A stretch of 64,000 bases of DNA from Mesostigma viride (GCA_009746045.1 RPFO01001502.1:54830-118829), one strand, 5' to 3'; numbered from the stretch's first letter, positions 21,631 through 33,204 are shown. A program made the numbers and translations. Notes: generated from the sequence alone by a model not told the origin.

Positions 21631-22115
21631 AGTTGGTTGGAGACCCATCTAGGGTCCACATGGGTCCTCAGAGATAGGGGATCTTGTACAGATTACTACA
21701 ATATACTTTATTGTAGTATTGGAGCAATGGCTGTACTTCACTAGTACTCGCCAATGGGATAACGCCACGTAGAATGTGTGGGCGTCTCCCTGGCCTCCAC
21801 GTCACCGGCTGGTCTAGGGCCGGTGTATAGTCCTGTCAAGAGGACTGAGCCGACTATCGTCCAATCATATGCGCATCCATGCCTTGGAACCTTCTAGAGG
21901 ATTCTAGAAGTATCTAACACGTGGCATGCACTGAACTACATGGAATGCATGTCCACGTAGGATATTCAGCAAGACTGATGAAGGTGCCAAGCGCAACAGG
22001 TTCTTATGCGCAACGAAGACGAATTATGAAGCAACAGCAATAACGTATGAGAACAATAAAGAGAACATTCATTCCATGCTTTCTGATTTACATCGCATTC
22101 CATTTATTTGCAACT
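21631..22115 (+). repeat. putative 3' LTR of CL-E
   Basis: About 485 bp starting AGTTGGTTGG and ending TTGCAACT. It contains a possible polyadenylation signal (aataaa, about 22055). There is no second copy in the window; the call rests on the inverted ends, the polypurine tract and the expected length. Confidence 0.55.
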
Positions 22116-22824
22116 TTAACCTGTGGTCTGTTGGTACCGCAGGCTTAGTCCTTGACTTCTAGGTGCAGATGCAATAATCACTGTGGACTGTACTCTGTGG
22201 TCACTGTGCCTGTATGGCAGACCTACTGTATAGGAACTGGGCGCTGTACAGGTTGTGAATACTGTACCGGGAGTGTTATTACTGAGCAGGCCTCCTAGGC
22301 TGCTCAGGACTAGCAAAGCACAGTGCACAAGTATATAAAGAATAGGCCAGTGCCACTTGGGCATCTCTTGCGAGCCCGCCTAACGTGTGTTGCCTTGACT
22401 TGGCAAACTCGTGTATAAGCCTCAAGTGTGTGAGCGCTGTAACATTATCCAATTTTAACAAAGCTCCGTTCCAACCACATTCACACATTGCTGCATTGCA
22501 ACCATATCCTTATACATTGCGTTCAAAAACGTTAACTCTGGGCGATGGGTTTGCTGGCGGTGGGTTGGCGGGCCCAGACGGCTGGGCAAGGACGATGGCG
22601 AGTGGGTTGGGCTGGGAGCCGGAAAGCTCCTTTTCCAAACCTCGCTTAATTGGCTTTGGGAGTCGTCATTATTAGCTGCTTGTCACGTGCGTAACGTTGT
22701 CAATACTGCGTTTTAGCCGTAACCAATTATACTGGCGGGTGCGTCTTAAAAAGGCGCATCGAATGCAAGTAATTTGACCGAATTTGGGGCTCAGACGCAA
22801 AAGATCTGAGCTCCGCCGTCAGCC
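22116..22824. other. unassigned spacer
   Basis: About 700 bp between the CL-E LTR and the decayed CL-A copy. I see no convincing ORF, RNA gene or repeat shared with the rest of the window. Confidence 0.4.
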
Positions 22825-24869
22825 GACAGCAGCAGAAACATGCAGATTTCTTGGTTAGAAAACTGATCACAGATTGGCTTTCAGTATAGAGATGTGAAAT
22901 GACATTGCATGTGCTGCCTGCCAGGGCGGTTTGCAACTGCAGGTAAGCATATGTTGCAGGGATCGATCTACTAAGCTTGCAATGCAGCAGACACCACAGC
23001 ACGACATTCAGCAGAGTTGCTGCTGCCAGGTTTTCTGCGGTGCAGTCTGCTGTACCAGGACGTGAGGGACATGTAATCTGACCTGTTGCATGGTGAGAAA
23101 AAACAGCCCTGATTCCCTAGCCGGCTAGCCCCCATCTGCATGATTGAGTGTTCTGCTCTCGGACCATGGAACGGTCCATAATGCTATGGATGTGAATGTC
23201 TTCCATCGTCAGACTCGAGCTCAGACCATGGAGGATGATGGGAGGGCAGTCTAGAACCAGCTTCCTGATTTTGCTGCATTCTATTTTAAATTGACTAGAA
23301 CATCAATGGTGACCCTGCTAATGACAGCTAGGGGAGCCCCTCAGATTGCTGACCACCACCCTAGTTTGCCCTGAACAGTGGCACACCGGTACATGTGCAG
23401 GGAGAGGCGTGGGGACTGCATGCAGTTGGTCTAGACAATCTTGAATATATTCTGCAGGAGGAGAGAGAGAGCAGACCGGCCCACTGATCCTGCTGCTTGT
23501 GCAGCTGCAACATGATGCCTGACAAAACTGGATGGGGGTTTCACTCAATTCCACCTGCTTGCCCGAATCTCATAGATTCCTGGACCTGCTGAATGAATTT
23601 GTCCACTTCAGCTCTAGGCCCACAAATGAGTTGGTCATCTCCATGCCACACAAAGAACAGCAGTCCAGAGGGGGTGGGTACAACAAAAAAGCACGGGTCT
23701 AGGTCTGATCATACGTCACTGGCCTTGAGCCTTCTGAATACCTCCTCTGCTGACTGTCTGAAAATTGCAGGGGCACTGCATGACAAGCCCTTCCACACCA
23801 ATGTTTATGTTAAGGTGGGGCTCTTCAATGTTAGGTTTCCATGCACAGCTGGGGTGTCTACCGCGTACACCTGCCCCTTCCACGCAGATTCAGCCTTTTC
23901 TGGGTCCCCCCTGCATGAGGAAGGCCCTTTTGATATCAGTGGCTTTGCAGACATAATGTCTTGCAGCCTGCATCGAGGTTGTGGAGGAAAAGGGAGAGCA
24001 TGATCCTGAGTAAGGTTTGCTGCATGTGCACAGCCCAGGTGTGTAGGTTTCCCGGCCCTTTTGCATGGCAGTGTGGAGGTCCCCTTTAATTCTGTGACAC
24101 ATGGTCTGGCATGGAAAATTGGGGAGCCCACTTTTGGGGGGTTTTGTTTGAGAACAAATTTTAATCTGAGCTTTTTGGCTCCCTCTGGCACTTCCCATGA
24201 TGGGGTGACAGGAGGTTTATATTGAATTGAGGGTTTTGGGGGTTAGGCAGGAGTCACCCATTCCTGCCTGGCTTGGTGGACGTAGGATGCATTGCCATCA
24301 GCCATTTAATTGGTGAACCCTTTTTGTGTTTTGCATTCTTGCATGTATGACGTGAGAGATTTGTTGAGGTGTCAGAGTGCATCATTGGCTATGTCCCATG
24401 CTTACCCAGCCCAAAGGCTGAGGGATGGAGGAACTGGCTGACAGTGCACTAACTAGCTGACAGTTCCAGATCAGGGATTTCCCCTCAGGGTGCATACTTG
24501 ATATTGACTGCCGCAATTTGATGAAAGCATCAAGCCCAGGGATAATACAGTCTGGAGAGAGGGATCTTGAAGTGGTCCAGAGGAACTGCACCCACCGATC
24601 CCTGTGATGCTGAGCTCACTAGCTGAGATAATCACACCAGGATAGGATACAAAAGGTTCCCCCAACAAGGACTGTTACCAGAAATTACGTACCCTGCCAC
24701 CACCTGGAAGGGTGTCTGGATACCAAGTACTGTATAGGGAGCAACACCAGTGTCCCACTACTTCCAGTGAGCTTTCAATGGCGGCAGAGAAATCCTGCAC
24801 GCGTGCCCAAGGAGATGGTGCAATCTCGAGACCAGGGATGGCTTGTGCACTGATCAATCATGTGCACTG
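22825..24869 (-). pseudogene. decayed CL-A copy: RNase H, RT and protease end
   Basis: Minus-strand copy of the left-edge family. Near 22850-23010 it matches the CL-A RNase H (SHLYTESQSVISFLTKKS) almost base for base. Upstream on the minus strand are RT pieces: VWHGDDQL at about 23640, LRLKFVLKQNPPK ... IFHARPCVTE at about 24080-24180, and LLGEPFVSYPGV with PSPWARVQDFS of the retropepsin-like domain at 24640-24840. Many stops and frameshifts. The last part of RNase H and the 3' LTR are missing. The gene is cut at 24869 by the block 24870-49152 and resumes at 49153. Confidence 0.85.
24865..24869. repeat. target duplication CACTG, left copy
   Basis: CACTG directly before TGTTGG at 24870. The same five bases follow CTAACA at 49153-49157. 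The protease codons of the decayed CL-A copy join across the two sites (VDTQAQVSV then ISAQAIPGLE). Confidence 0.75.
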
Positions 24870-24993
24870 TGTTGGAAAAGTAGAGGAAACTAATGGGTTT
24901 TACACAATGCCTTGTGCTTCAATGCAGCCTTGCTACCCTTTCACCTTGCAGGTGATGAAAGACTGAGCTTGAAGACAATGGAAGAGCGACCAG

Positions 24994-25429
24994 AATCGTG
25001 GTTCTCTGAACATAGTTTCTTTATAGTGAGATGGAAGGGTAGCCGCTATAGCTAGGTTATTGGGTTCACGTGACATACCTTTTGAGGCTGGTGCGGCCTG
25101 ATCCGGATCAGTCGTGGCCAAAGCTTTGGCCAGTTTTTCTTGGCCAGGTGGCAGGAGCTACGTTGAGATATAAACCTGCCACTGTCTAGGTTTCTTGGCT
25201 CATGGCGTAGTGATTATAACTAGATCTAGATTCTTTCTCTCACGCAATATGTGACCTAAGAGCCCCGGCAGCCTTACGTAAGCTGCCGGCAATTAGAACG
25301 CCACATTGCGTCATTTGTTCAGACGCAACATTTGCGTGGCGAAAAAATGCCGTCCGGGCCAAGGCCGCATGACACGCAAAAAAGGACAAAAACAAACCCA
25401 CCTAGCTAAGGTCGGCCTCTTTTCTTTTC
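24994..25429 (+). repeat. DIRS-like split repeat A1
   Basis: 436 bp matching 33340-33775 with one or two differences (for example gttattggg versus gtttttggg). It includes a near-palindrome CCGGCAG...CTGCCGG at 25265-25289. The short ORF beginning in this repeat (MRHLFRR...) also occurs in A2 and is probably not a gene. Confidence 0.92.
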
Positions 25430-25516
25430 ACGAGGGCGGCGACAGCAAGCCAGGGGAAACGAACCTCTGGTTTGACGAACCTGTACTGTCGGAGCCATTT
25501 TCGGCCCTGAGCAGCA

Positions 25517-26571
25517 ATGCCGAAGGGGCGCAAAGCTACAGGAGGGCAGGCAGCGCGCGGGGAGGACGGGACGCCCACACCGCGGGCTGCTGCCGCCAGT
25601 CACGCGCCAGTCGCCTTCAGCGCCAAAAAGAAGCAGCTCGCCACTCTGCTCGCCAAGTGCATCAGCCCCGCAGAGGCGGTGGGGGCAGTCGAGCAGGTCT
25701 TCGGTGCCGAGGACTGGGTGACGGACGCCAGCTCGTGGAGCTCGAGCCAGCTGAAGTCTGTCGTGCAGTTGCTGGCTGATCACGTTGATGTTGGCGACGT
25801 GTTGGACGCACGTGACCCAAACGGAACGTTGGTGGCAAAACTGCTGGCCGTGGCAGATCTCGCGGCGGACGAGGAGGAGGATCAGGCGCTGCCACCAACG
25901 ACACCTGCGCAGCGAAAATGGCCAAGCCGAAAGGCGCGGCCAAGGTTTCGGCAGGTGGGGGGCTGTCGGAAAGGAAATGAGGGCGAGGTTGGCGACATTC
26001 GTAGGGGCACCTCCGGAAACCGAAAATCTGGACGACGAGGAGGACGAGGAGGGGGAGGTCGCAGCCGAGAAATTCATGCAAGGTTTGAAGGCAGCGCTGG
26101 GAGGAATGGAGGGGGCGGGAAGCCACTTCAAGGCCTCGAAAGGGGTGGCGCTGCCAAGCCGAGCCAAGAGCGTGAAATATCGGGTTTCGGAGCGGGTGCT
26201 GCCGGGGGTGTTGGAGGACGCCAGCGACAATGGGATGGGAATCCGGTCGTGGGTCATGACGGTAAAGCCTGGAAATTGGCGGAACATGGAGAACAGGAAA
26301 ATTGTCATGAACATTGCATTGGCCATGGACACCCTTCTCAAGGAGCTGGGCTCAGCAGCCGGGGAGCTTGTGGGCATGGAGTACCTATAATGAGGGTGGT
26401 GGCGGCCTTGCTGCAGGTGGAGGGGCAAGGAGGGGGGGGTGGAAGGTGGCCAGCCACCTCCTGCCATTGGGGGAGGAGGCTGCACTGTCAGCCACCCCGG
26501 CTGTCAAGGCAGCTCTCCAAACTGCCATCCTCTTGGACAAGCTCAGCAAGGCTCAACAAGTAGGGAAATAG
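25517..26571 (+). pseudogene. gag-like ORF of the DIRS-like element, frameshifted
   Basis: Starts at ATG 25517 (MPKGRKATGG). The first frame gives KKKQLATLLAKCISPAEAVGAVEQVFG, a helical region, and an acidic stretch DLAADEEEDQAL. It shifts near 25930-25980 into a frame reading RARLATFVGAPPETENLDDEEDEEGEVAAEKFMQGLKAAL ... to 26390, then into a third frame ending ILLDKLSKAQQVGK at 26571. Position and composition (basic N-terminus, acidic middle, helical rest) suggest the structural protein. No zinc knuckle is seen. Confidence 0.6.
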
Positions 26572-27439
26572 AATCCCAGCGGGACCGCTCCCTTTTCCCG
26601 CTGCCATACCCACTTAGGCCAGCGTACACCGCGTGGGGCAGGGTGAGATCGGCACGCCGGCGACAGCGTGCCACGCGCCGCCACCGCGAGTACACACTGC
26701 AATGCAAGGTAGTGCGTTGGCTTAATTGGCTGTGGGGAGGGGGGCAAGACCCTCCTCCTAACCCTAGAGGGGCGTGCTCTAAGGGGAGGGAGGAGGCCCT
26801 TGCGAGGGTCAAGAGGCACTGCACCTGGCACAGTCGCCGCGTAGGGGGCGTTGCGACAGGCCAGGAGCAAGAAGGTGCTGATGCAATATATGGGAAGCAG
26901 AATAAGTATGAACAACTGCGCGCGGACGCGGTGAGTCTACCAAAGGCGGAGGTGGCGGGGAAGGCACGGCTGCTCGACCTGTTGGCTATGCGGCCGAGCT
27001 GGCGGGAGATATATGCCGGCCAGCGAAGAGAACTGCATCAAGCCATGCAGCGGTCGTGGCGAGCGCAAAGTATTGGAATGTGCCCAAGCCCAGCCGGGGA
27101 TGCTCCATGGCTGAATGGGGCAAGCTCATGAGCCGGGCAGCGGGCGTGGGCATGGTGGCGTTCCGGGAGAGGCGGCCCAAGTGGGTGGATGGCTGCTTTG
27201 GAGTGGCCAAGGGGGTGGGTGAGCTTCGGTTCATCATCGTCAACAGGAAGCTGGGCAACCTGCTGTGGGTGGACCCCCCCAAGATCCTGCTACCCCACCT
27301 GGGCATCCTCGTGGAGGTCTACATCAAAGGCTGGTGCTACTGCGCCAAGAGCGACCTCGTGTCATACTACTATTCCATCGAGGTGCCCGAGTGGTGGTGG
27401 GACTACCAAGGGCTTCCTAGTGTGTGGTCGACTAGCGTA
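26572..27439 (+). pseudogene. RT N-terminal part of the DIRS-like element
   Basis: Two frames, shifting at about 27060-27130. The second (27056 onward) carries RT finger and palm motifs: LRFIIVNRKLGNLLWVDPPKILLPHLG, then KSDLVSYYYSIEVPEW, whose aspartate is motif A. At 27440 the codons are cut by a DNA transposon; the gene resumes at 30864 in the matching frame. The upstream part (26572 to about 26930) has no domain I recognise. Confidence 0.7.
27438..27439. repeat. TA target duplication, left copy
   Basis: TA before CAGGGGTCACCC; a second TA at 30862-30863 follows the right end. Removing the transposon and one TA (3424 bp) rejoins the RT frame. Confidence 0.8.
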
Positions 27440-28369
27440 CAGGGGTCACCCGCAGTATCGCAACAAGAATCGCAACTCAAAAAAAAAAATTTTATCATCC
27501 ACTTCGATTAAGGGCAGGTATCATGGGCACACCATGGCACCTTCACTTTTCAAAAGTGATGTTTGGATGAAAAATGGGAGCGTGCTCGAGTATCGCAACA
27601 CCTAGTTCCGCAACTGAAAACCCACCAATTCTAGAGTTCCGCAATGCAACAGAATCGCAACAAACCTGGCAAGTATACCAAAAGTACGCCGTACACGTGC
27701 GCCGGAAGGAATAAATTGTCGCCAATCGGCGTGCAGGATCCGATATGTACTTGCAATAGTTACCGCGTTGACGATTGATTGGCCGCGCGGTGTTCAGTTC
27801 AGTTCAGTGGGATTCATCGCGCGGAAGTCAGTGCAATAATGAAAAAAAACAGAAGTGTGCCGCCTCTTCATTGAATAATCAACGACCTATAATTAGTCTA
27901 CAACCACTAACCTTTCGTTATCAAACAGTTCCCTAATCATCACGCGCGTCATCGTCTCGTCATTGCGCGTCATTACCCCGTCATTGTCCCGCCGACATTA
28001 CACAGCTATGGTCTTGAGGTATAGTCGGCGCCGTGGCATGTTAAACAAACTGCGTTGTTTCATTCACAGTGTGGTTTCATTATGTCGCTCTTTCGAACGG
28101 GGATGCATTAGGCAACAATACTGGACAGATTCTGAAAGAGGGTGTGTTTGTGAAGTGGGGATGGCAGCGGCCCAGCATTTGCTGGCCGTGCGGGTGCAAC
28201 TTTGAGGCGACTACATATATCGCCCTGAACCGTCTATGTTAAAGCGGTGAGACAGTCCAGTGTTACAGTCCGGCCGCAGGCCGGGCAAGGGAAATGCTGT
28301 GTTCACCATGATGCTGCGGGCCGAGGATGGGTGGCTGCATGGAAACGTGAATGCTTGCATCGAATGGAT

Positions 28370-29110
28370 GGCGGTGTCTGCATGCATGGATTGCACGTGA
28401 ATGTTCGCAGGATGGGTGGTAATTGCATGGATGCTCGCAGGATGGGTGCTAATTACACGAATCGATATTGCATTAATGCTTGCAGGGATGGATGGTGTTT
28501 GCATGCGTGGATACGTGAATGCTTGCAGGGATGGATGGTGTTTGCATGCATGGATACGTGAATGCTTGCAGGGATGGGTGGTGTTTGCATGCATGGATAC
28601 GTAAATGCTTGCAGGGATGGATGGTGTTTGCATGCATGAATGTGTGAATGCTTGCATGGGTGGATGGTGTTTGCATGCATGGATGGGTGGTGTTTGCATG
28701 CATGGATACCTGAAAGCTTGGGGTGGATGGTGTTTGCATGCATGGATACGTGAATGCTTGCATGGGTGGATGGTGTTTGCATGCATGGATGCGTGAATGC
28801 TTGCACGGATGGGTGGTGTTTGCATGCATGGATACGTGAATGCTTGCCTGGGTGGATGGTGTTTGCATGCATGGATACGTGAATGCTTGCACGGATGGGT
28901 GGTGTTTGCATGCATGGATTCGTGAATGCTAGCATGGATGGATGGTGTTTGCATGCATGAATGTGTGAATGCTTGGGGTGGATGGTGTTTGCATGCATGG
29001 ATACGTGAATGCTTGCGTGGATGGATGGTGTTTGCATGCATGGATGCGTGAATGCTTGCAGGGATGGAAGTGATTGCATGCATGGATACGCGAATGCATG
29101 CATGAATGCG
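28370..29110. repeat. 43-bp minisatellite inside the DNA transposon
   Basis: About 17-18 imperfect tandem copies of a unit containing gtgtttgcatgcatgga and tgaatgcttgca. Starts at 28538, 28581, 28624 and 28667 show the 43-bp period; some units are shorter. Because 43 is not a multiple of three, the long ORFs here merely cycle through frames (HACKHHP..., MQTPS...) and are not taken as genes. Confidence 0.85.
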
Positions 29111-30823
29111 ACCGAGGACAGTGTAAGCACCTTTTAGGGATTAATATAGTGGTGAATATGGGCAGGCCCCCTGACCCATGTGAGTTATACATGTATTCAA
29201 GGAGACAACGATTCCAGTCCATGGCAGGATATATAAAGGATACCAACCCCAAGTCGGTGGGGGTATGCATGTGACCCAATTCAGTACAAGTGTAATAACA
29301 GTGATTCGGGCCGTGGTGTCAGCAACCCTGTCACTCAAGGTTACATTATAGATACTCATTCCATCTCCGCCTCCACATCATTGAGGATGTAATATACGCG
29401 ACAACTATTAATGTTCGCATGGCGGTCACGCGACGCCTGATCAACGCGTAGCGTCTGCGTGTCGTAATTTAATTTTTTAATATTAATGCACAGTCACCAT
29501 TTTACCGCGTGCTGGCCTGCACTTAGCCCTTGGATGACCAGTGTGTAACTCTACCCCTAATTATGGCTGGTTGCACCTTGCATGATAATGTCCAGAAACC
29601 AGCCTGATAACAATCTAGTGTCCATACTGGGACCAAAGCACACGCATATAGGGAGTTACTTCGGGGTCATGTCATTAGTCATGTTGCAATGTCCTATATG
29701 TCCTATGGGTGCTAAATACAGCACTAATCTCAGGGGGTGCACGGGTGCGATAAAAAAGACACTTACAATGCAATGTTAAGTGATAATGCAATATTGGACG
29801 TCTTCACAAACCAAGGCCCAAATGCACACGTAGCAAGGGGGTGCAAGGGGCGGTGTTACCCATGCATCCAGAACATGAGAAATGACCTCCATTTGCATGC
29901 CTAGGATGAAAATATACAAACACTGCATCGAACTTCTTTTCTACGTCAGCAAGGCACTGGGGCCTCCATAGATGTTGCACGGACTGCACAGCTGCACAGG
30001 CGTCCTTTACTAGCAAAGCCAAAAGGCTGACAAAAAACTGGCCATGATACCATCTTTCCTGAAGAATTTAGGCAATAGAAACCATCGTGCTACCATCTAC
30101 AACTCCTTTAGATGTTAAATCAATCGTCATTCTAGAAAATTAGGTACAGACGCAGCTAATCATGAACAAAACTGATGAAAATCTTACGACGACGGTTGTA
30201 CAAAACCACAACCACAAACTAGTACACAGGAGTAGTAAGTTAGCGAACTTAACACCACAAACCTTCAACAACGTGTCCAAGATTACTTACCGAATGATAT
30301 AACGACTTTACCTTGTTGACGGTATCCGCAGGTACACTAAACTGCGCCATGCCGAAACCGCAAAAAGAAGGCTAGCGGAAAGCTAGCAATCTCATGACAG
30401 AAAGGCAATCTCATCACGGCGTCGAGACTTTCCTGGCCCTGAACGATGATGAAATACGCGAAATACATCATACGAAAACTACTGGTTGCGAAAATTTCAA
30501 TGATACAGAAGCTAATAACAAGTGCTGCCTTTCATCGTCACCCCCGTGATGATTAACGCGTGTAGACGCAGTAAAAACCAGCCCGAGATAATGTGCGCAT
30601 CATTAGATGTTGCGCGACTGCGGCTTATAAAGCATTTTTCTGACGCCGCTCATTTCAGTTCGGTTGATTCTTCGCGCCGGTCAGCCAAGGAGTGACATAC
30701 TTCACGTCGAAGAGTATCTTTAGTTGCGATACCACGCGTTTGCCGTTTCGCAACTTTTCGTCCAAATCGGTCCTCGCAAGAATCGCAACAAAACTGTTTT
30801 TTGGTCCTCCTGGAAAGTTGCGT
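29111..30823. other. non-coding remainder of the DNA transposon
   Basis: About 1.7 kb of A+T-rich sequence without a convincing ORF or RNA gene in either strand. Confidence 0.5.
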
Positions 30824-30863
30824 AGTTGCGATTCTTGTTGCGATACTGCGGGTGACCCCTGTA

Positions 30864-32192
30864 GGTCTGGCAGGGCCCAGGCGGAAGGTGTGGCCCGTGC
30901 TCAAGGTGCTGGCCATGGGACATTCCCATGCGGTGGCGCTGGGGGAGGCCATCCATGAGATGGTGCTCTACATGACCGGTGCCCTGGATCCGAGGCGCCA
31001 GGTCAACTACCTCTCAAGCGCAGGTGAGCTCACCTTGGTGCGCGACGAGTGTGGCCAGCCACTGCGCTTGGCCATCGAGTACAAGGAGGAGCGCGCCGGG
31101 GAGCTTCAGATTGACCTGGAAAACCCCCCTGCCCCCATGCTGTCCATCACCATTGATGACTTGGTGGCCAGCAACGGGCGGACCTGCGAGGCGGTGAACC
31201 AGCTCATCACGCGCGCTATTGAGGAAGGCTACCTCCCTAACAACCTTGTGCCGTCTAAGGAGAAGACTAAGATGGCGAGCCTGGAAGGGGACGAGCTAGA
31301 AGCCCTAGGGGTGGTGCACCGACGGAACGGCGTGCTGGAACCAACGGTCAAGCAGCTCAACCTTGTGATCGCCCACACGCAGGCTATACTCACTCGAGGC
31401 CGAGCTACGGCCGAGGGGCTGGCTGCCGTCTTGGGGCGGTGGTTGTGGCTGCAGATGTTAAGCCGCAGCTGCTTATCCATTTGGCAGCAATGTTTCAAAT
31501 TCATCAGCCTGCAAGGGTGGGGGCAGCGATCCTGGGTGCTGTGGGCCGGGGTGCGGGAGGAGTTAGAGTGTGCCCTGGCCTTGGCTCCCATGCTAAGGGT
31601 TGACCGAAGCGCACCTTTGGCCCGTGAGGTGGTTGCATCTGACGCGTCCACCTACGGGCAAGGTGTCGTGTACGCAACCATGGAGCCGGGCGATGTGACG
31701 GAGCTGGCGAGGGCACGAGAGGTGCGGGGGTACCCGACTTTGCTCATACCAAGTGAGGTGGCCTACGCTGGCCCTAGGCCACTGAGCGCGCGGGCGCAAC
31801 AAGCAATCACTAGCCAGCAATGGCGGGTTGGGGTCCGGAGTCGTTGGCGGGATCCGGGGATGCACATCAACGAGAAGGAGGTGCGGGCTGCAGTGAAGGG
31901 CGTGGAGAGGAGTGCGCGCAGCTTGGCAAACCGAGGCAAGCGGGTGGTGAGGTTGGTGGACTCCACCGCGGCGTTGGGCTGCTTGGCTAAGGGGCGGTCC
32001 TCATCCCACAAGCTCAACAAGCAGTGCCGCCGCTTGTGCGCGCTGACCCTCGCCACGGGGAGTCGTTCCCAGTGGGTGTGGACGCCGAGTGCACTTCAAC
32101 CAGCCGATGGCGTTTCTCGCGGCCAATCCATGGCGACTTTCTTGGCAGGCTGGGTGCGCGACCTGACCGCGGATCGAAGGCATCCATCCTAA
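30864..32192 (+). CDS. RT C-terminal part and RNase H of the DIRS-like element
   Basis: Continues the RT after the transposon. LAMGHSHAVALGEAIHE is motif B, and MLSITIDDLVAS (about 31140) is the catalytic motif C with IDD. RNase H follows: VASDASTYGQGVVYA, INEKEVRAAVKGV, VRLVDSTAALGCLAKG and TPSALQPADGVSR supply the four acidic residues. The frame ends at 32192, overlapping the recombinase frame by 26 bases. The part from 30864 to the stop is uninterrupted. The frame also extends back into the transposon's right TIR by chance. Confidence 0.88.
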   Translation, partial: GLAGPRRKVWPVLKVLAMGHSHAVALGEAIHEMVLYMTGALDPRRQVNYLSSAGELTLVRDECGQPLRLAIEYKEERAGELQIDLENPPAPMLSITIDDLVASNGRTCEAVNQLITRAIEEGYLPNNLVPSKEKTKMASLEGDELEALGVVHRRNGVLEPTVKQLNLVIAHTQAILTRGRATAEGLAAVLGRWLWLQMLSRSCLSIWQQCFKFISLQGWGQRSWVLWAGVREELECALALAPMLRVDRSAPLAREVVASDASTYGQGVVYATMEPGDVTELARAREVRGYPTLLIPSEVAYAGPRPLSARAQQAITSQQWRVGVRSRWRDPGMHINEKEVRAAVKGVERSARSLANRGKRVVRLVDSTAALGCLAKGRSSSHKLNKQCRRLCALTLATGSRSQWVWTPSALQPADGVSRGQSMATFLAGWVRDLTADRRHPS

Positions 32193-33132
32193 CCCGGGGC
32201 CCCCTGCACCTGTTAGCTACCTTCCATTGCTAGAGGGGAAAGTAAAGCCGGCTACTTTGCTGGCCTACCGTCGTGGTCTTGATTCCCTCTTGACTTGGTG
32301 GGAGGCTGGCGGGCGGGCGGACGGGTCATCGTCACGAGCTGACACCCTTGAGGAGACATTTTGTGCGTATGTCGCCTGGGCTCATTTTCGGGGGTACAGC
32401 CGCCAAGTGTGTGTCAATGCCTTGATGGGGTTGCAACTTTATTATCCCGGTATGGTGAAGCGGTGGGACTTGGCCCGTGGCGTCCTCGCTGGGTGGAAAA
32501 CACTTGTGCCCCCCCGTGCCCCTCCTCCCATTCCATGGGAGGCGGCGTTTGCACTTGCCAGCACGATGGTCATGCAAGGTCAGCGCCTTGCGGGCCTGCT
32601 GGTTGTCATCGTGTTCCGCCATTACCTGCGAATCTCGGAGGCGCTGAACCTCCGTGTTGGCCATGTGCGCCTCCAGCCTGACGTTCGGCTTGGTCCGGCT
32701 CAACGGGGCGCCCTACTGCTGAGGTCTACCAAGACCTCTAAGGGCCAGACTCAGTCAGTGGTGGTAGAAGATGTGATGTCTGAAACCATCCTCCGTCACT
32801 GCATCGCGGGTAAGCACGCTTGGGAGGCCGTGTTCCCTTTCACCTACCCGCAATTCCGGCGCATTTGGCAGGCTGCGAGTCAGGCCTTGGGGGTCGCCCA
32901 GATTTTCACCATTCACGGGCTGCGGCATGGAGGTGCCACTCACGATTTCCTCGCGGGTCGCAGCATGGGGGACATCCAGGGCCGGGGGCGCTGGCTTAGC
33001 AGCTCCACGGTTGCCCATTATGTGGGCTTGCACCGCAGTTTGGAGGTGCAGCTGCCTGAGGTTATTCTTCGGGCCATGGCCGCCTGCCCCCCTCGGGCCT
33101 GGCGGGCTATTTTGAAATTGCCCTCCACCTAA
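32167..33132 (+). CDS. tyrosine recombinase of the DIRS-like element
   Basis: Integrates the circular cDNA by strand exchange. The frame is open from 32167 to 33132 and overlaps the end of RT-RNase H in +1. No ATG occurs in the first 80 or so codons, so expression by frameshift or from a non-ATG start is likely. N-terminal SAM-like region: TLLAYRRGLDSLLTWWEAGG. The catalytic set is complete: Arg in LRISEALNLRVGH (about 32628), HGLRHGGATHDF (about 32915; His and Arg), GRGRWLSSS (Trp), and the nucleophile Tyr in TVAHYVGLH (about 33018). This is the best preserved gene of the element. Confidence 0.9.
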   Translation, partial: PRIEGIHPNPGPPAPVSYLPLLEGKVKPATLLAYRRGLDSLLTWWEAGGRADGSSSRADTLEETFCAYVAWAHFRGYSRQVCVNALMGLQLYYPGMVKRWDLARGVLAGWKTLVPPRAPPPIPWEAAFALASTMVMQGQRLAGLLVVIVFRHYLRISEALNLRVGHVRLQPDVRLGPAQRGALLLRSTKTSKGQTQSVVVEDVMSETILRHCIAGKHAWEAVFPFTYPQFRRIWQAASQALGVAQIFTIHGLRHGGATHDFLAGRSMGDIQGRGRWLSSSTVAHYVGLHRSLEVQLPEVILRAMAACPPRAWRAILKLPST

Positions 33133-33204
33133 TTTGGTTGTTCATTTCTCTGTCATTATGCTAGGTTCTTTGCCCCTGGCATGGATCGCCAGGGAGGGAT
33201 ATAA

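Larger units (their letters stand above)
27440..30861. mobile_element. non-autonomous DNA transposon with 38-bp TIRs and TA duplication
   Basis: 3422 bp. The terminal inverted repeats (27440-27477 and 30824-30861) are perfect over 38 bp and begin CAGGGGTCACCC. The TA duplication and the CAG start fit the pogo/Tigger branch of the Tc1/mariner superfamily, but no transposase ORF is present, so the class is an inference. Short 'cgcaac' motifs cluster near both ends (27590-27665 and 30735-30790). Inside is a 43-bp minisatellite (about 28370-29110). Confidence 0.85.

Noticed and set aside
25306-25779. Gene starting MRHLFRR in the DIRS-like A repeat
   Set aside because: The same start lies in A2 (33652) and runs into unrelated sequence there. 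It is leader sequence of the terminal repeat.
28211-29130. Long His/Pro/Cys-rich ORFs in three minus-strand frames and their plus-strand counterparts
   Set aside because: They are translations of a 43-bp minisatellite. Each frame gives a similar repeat because 43 is not a multiple of three.
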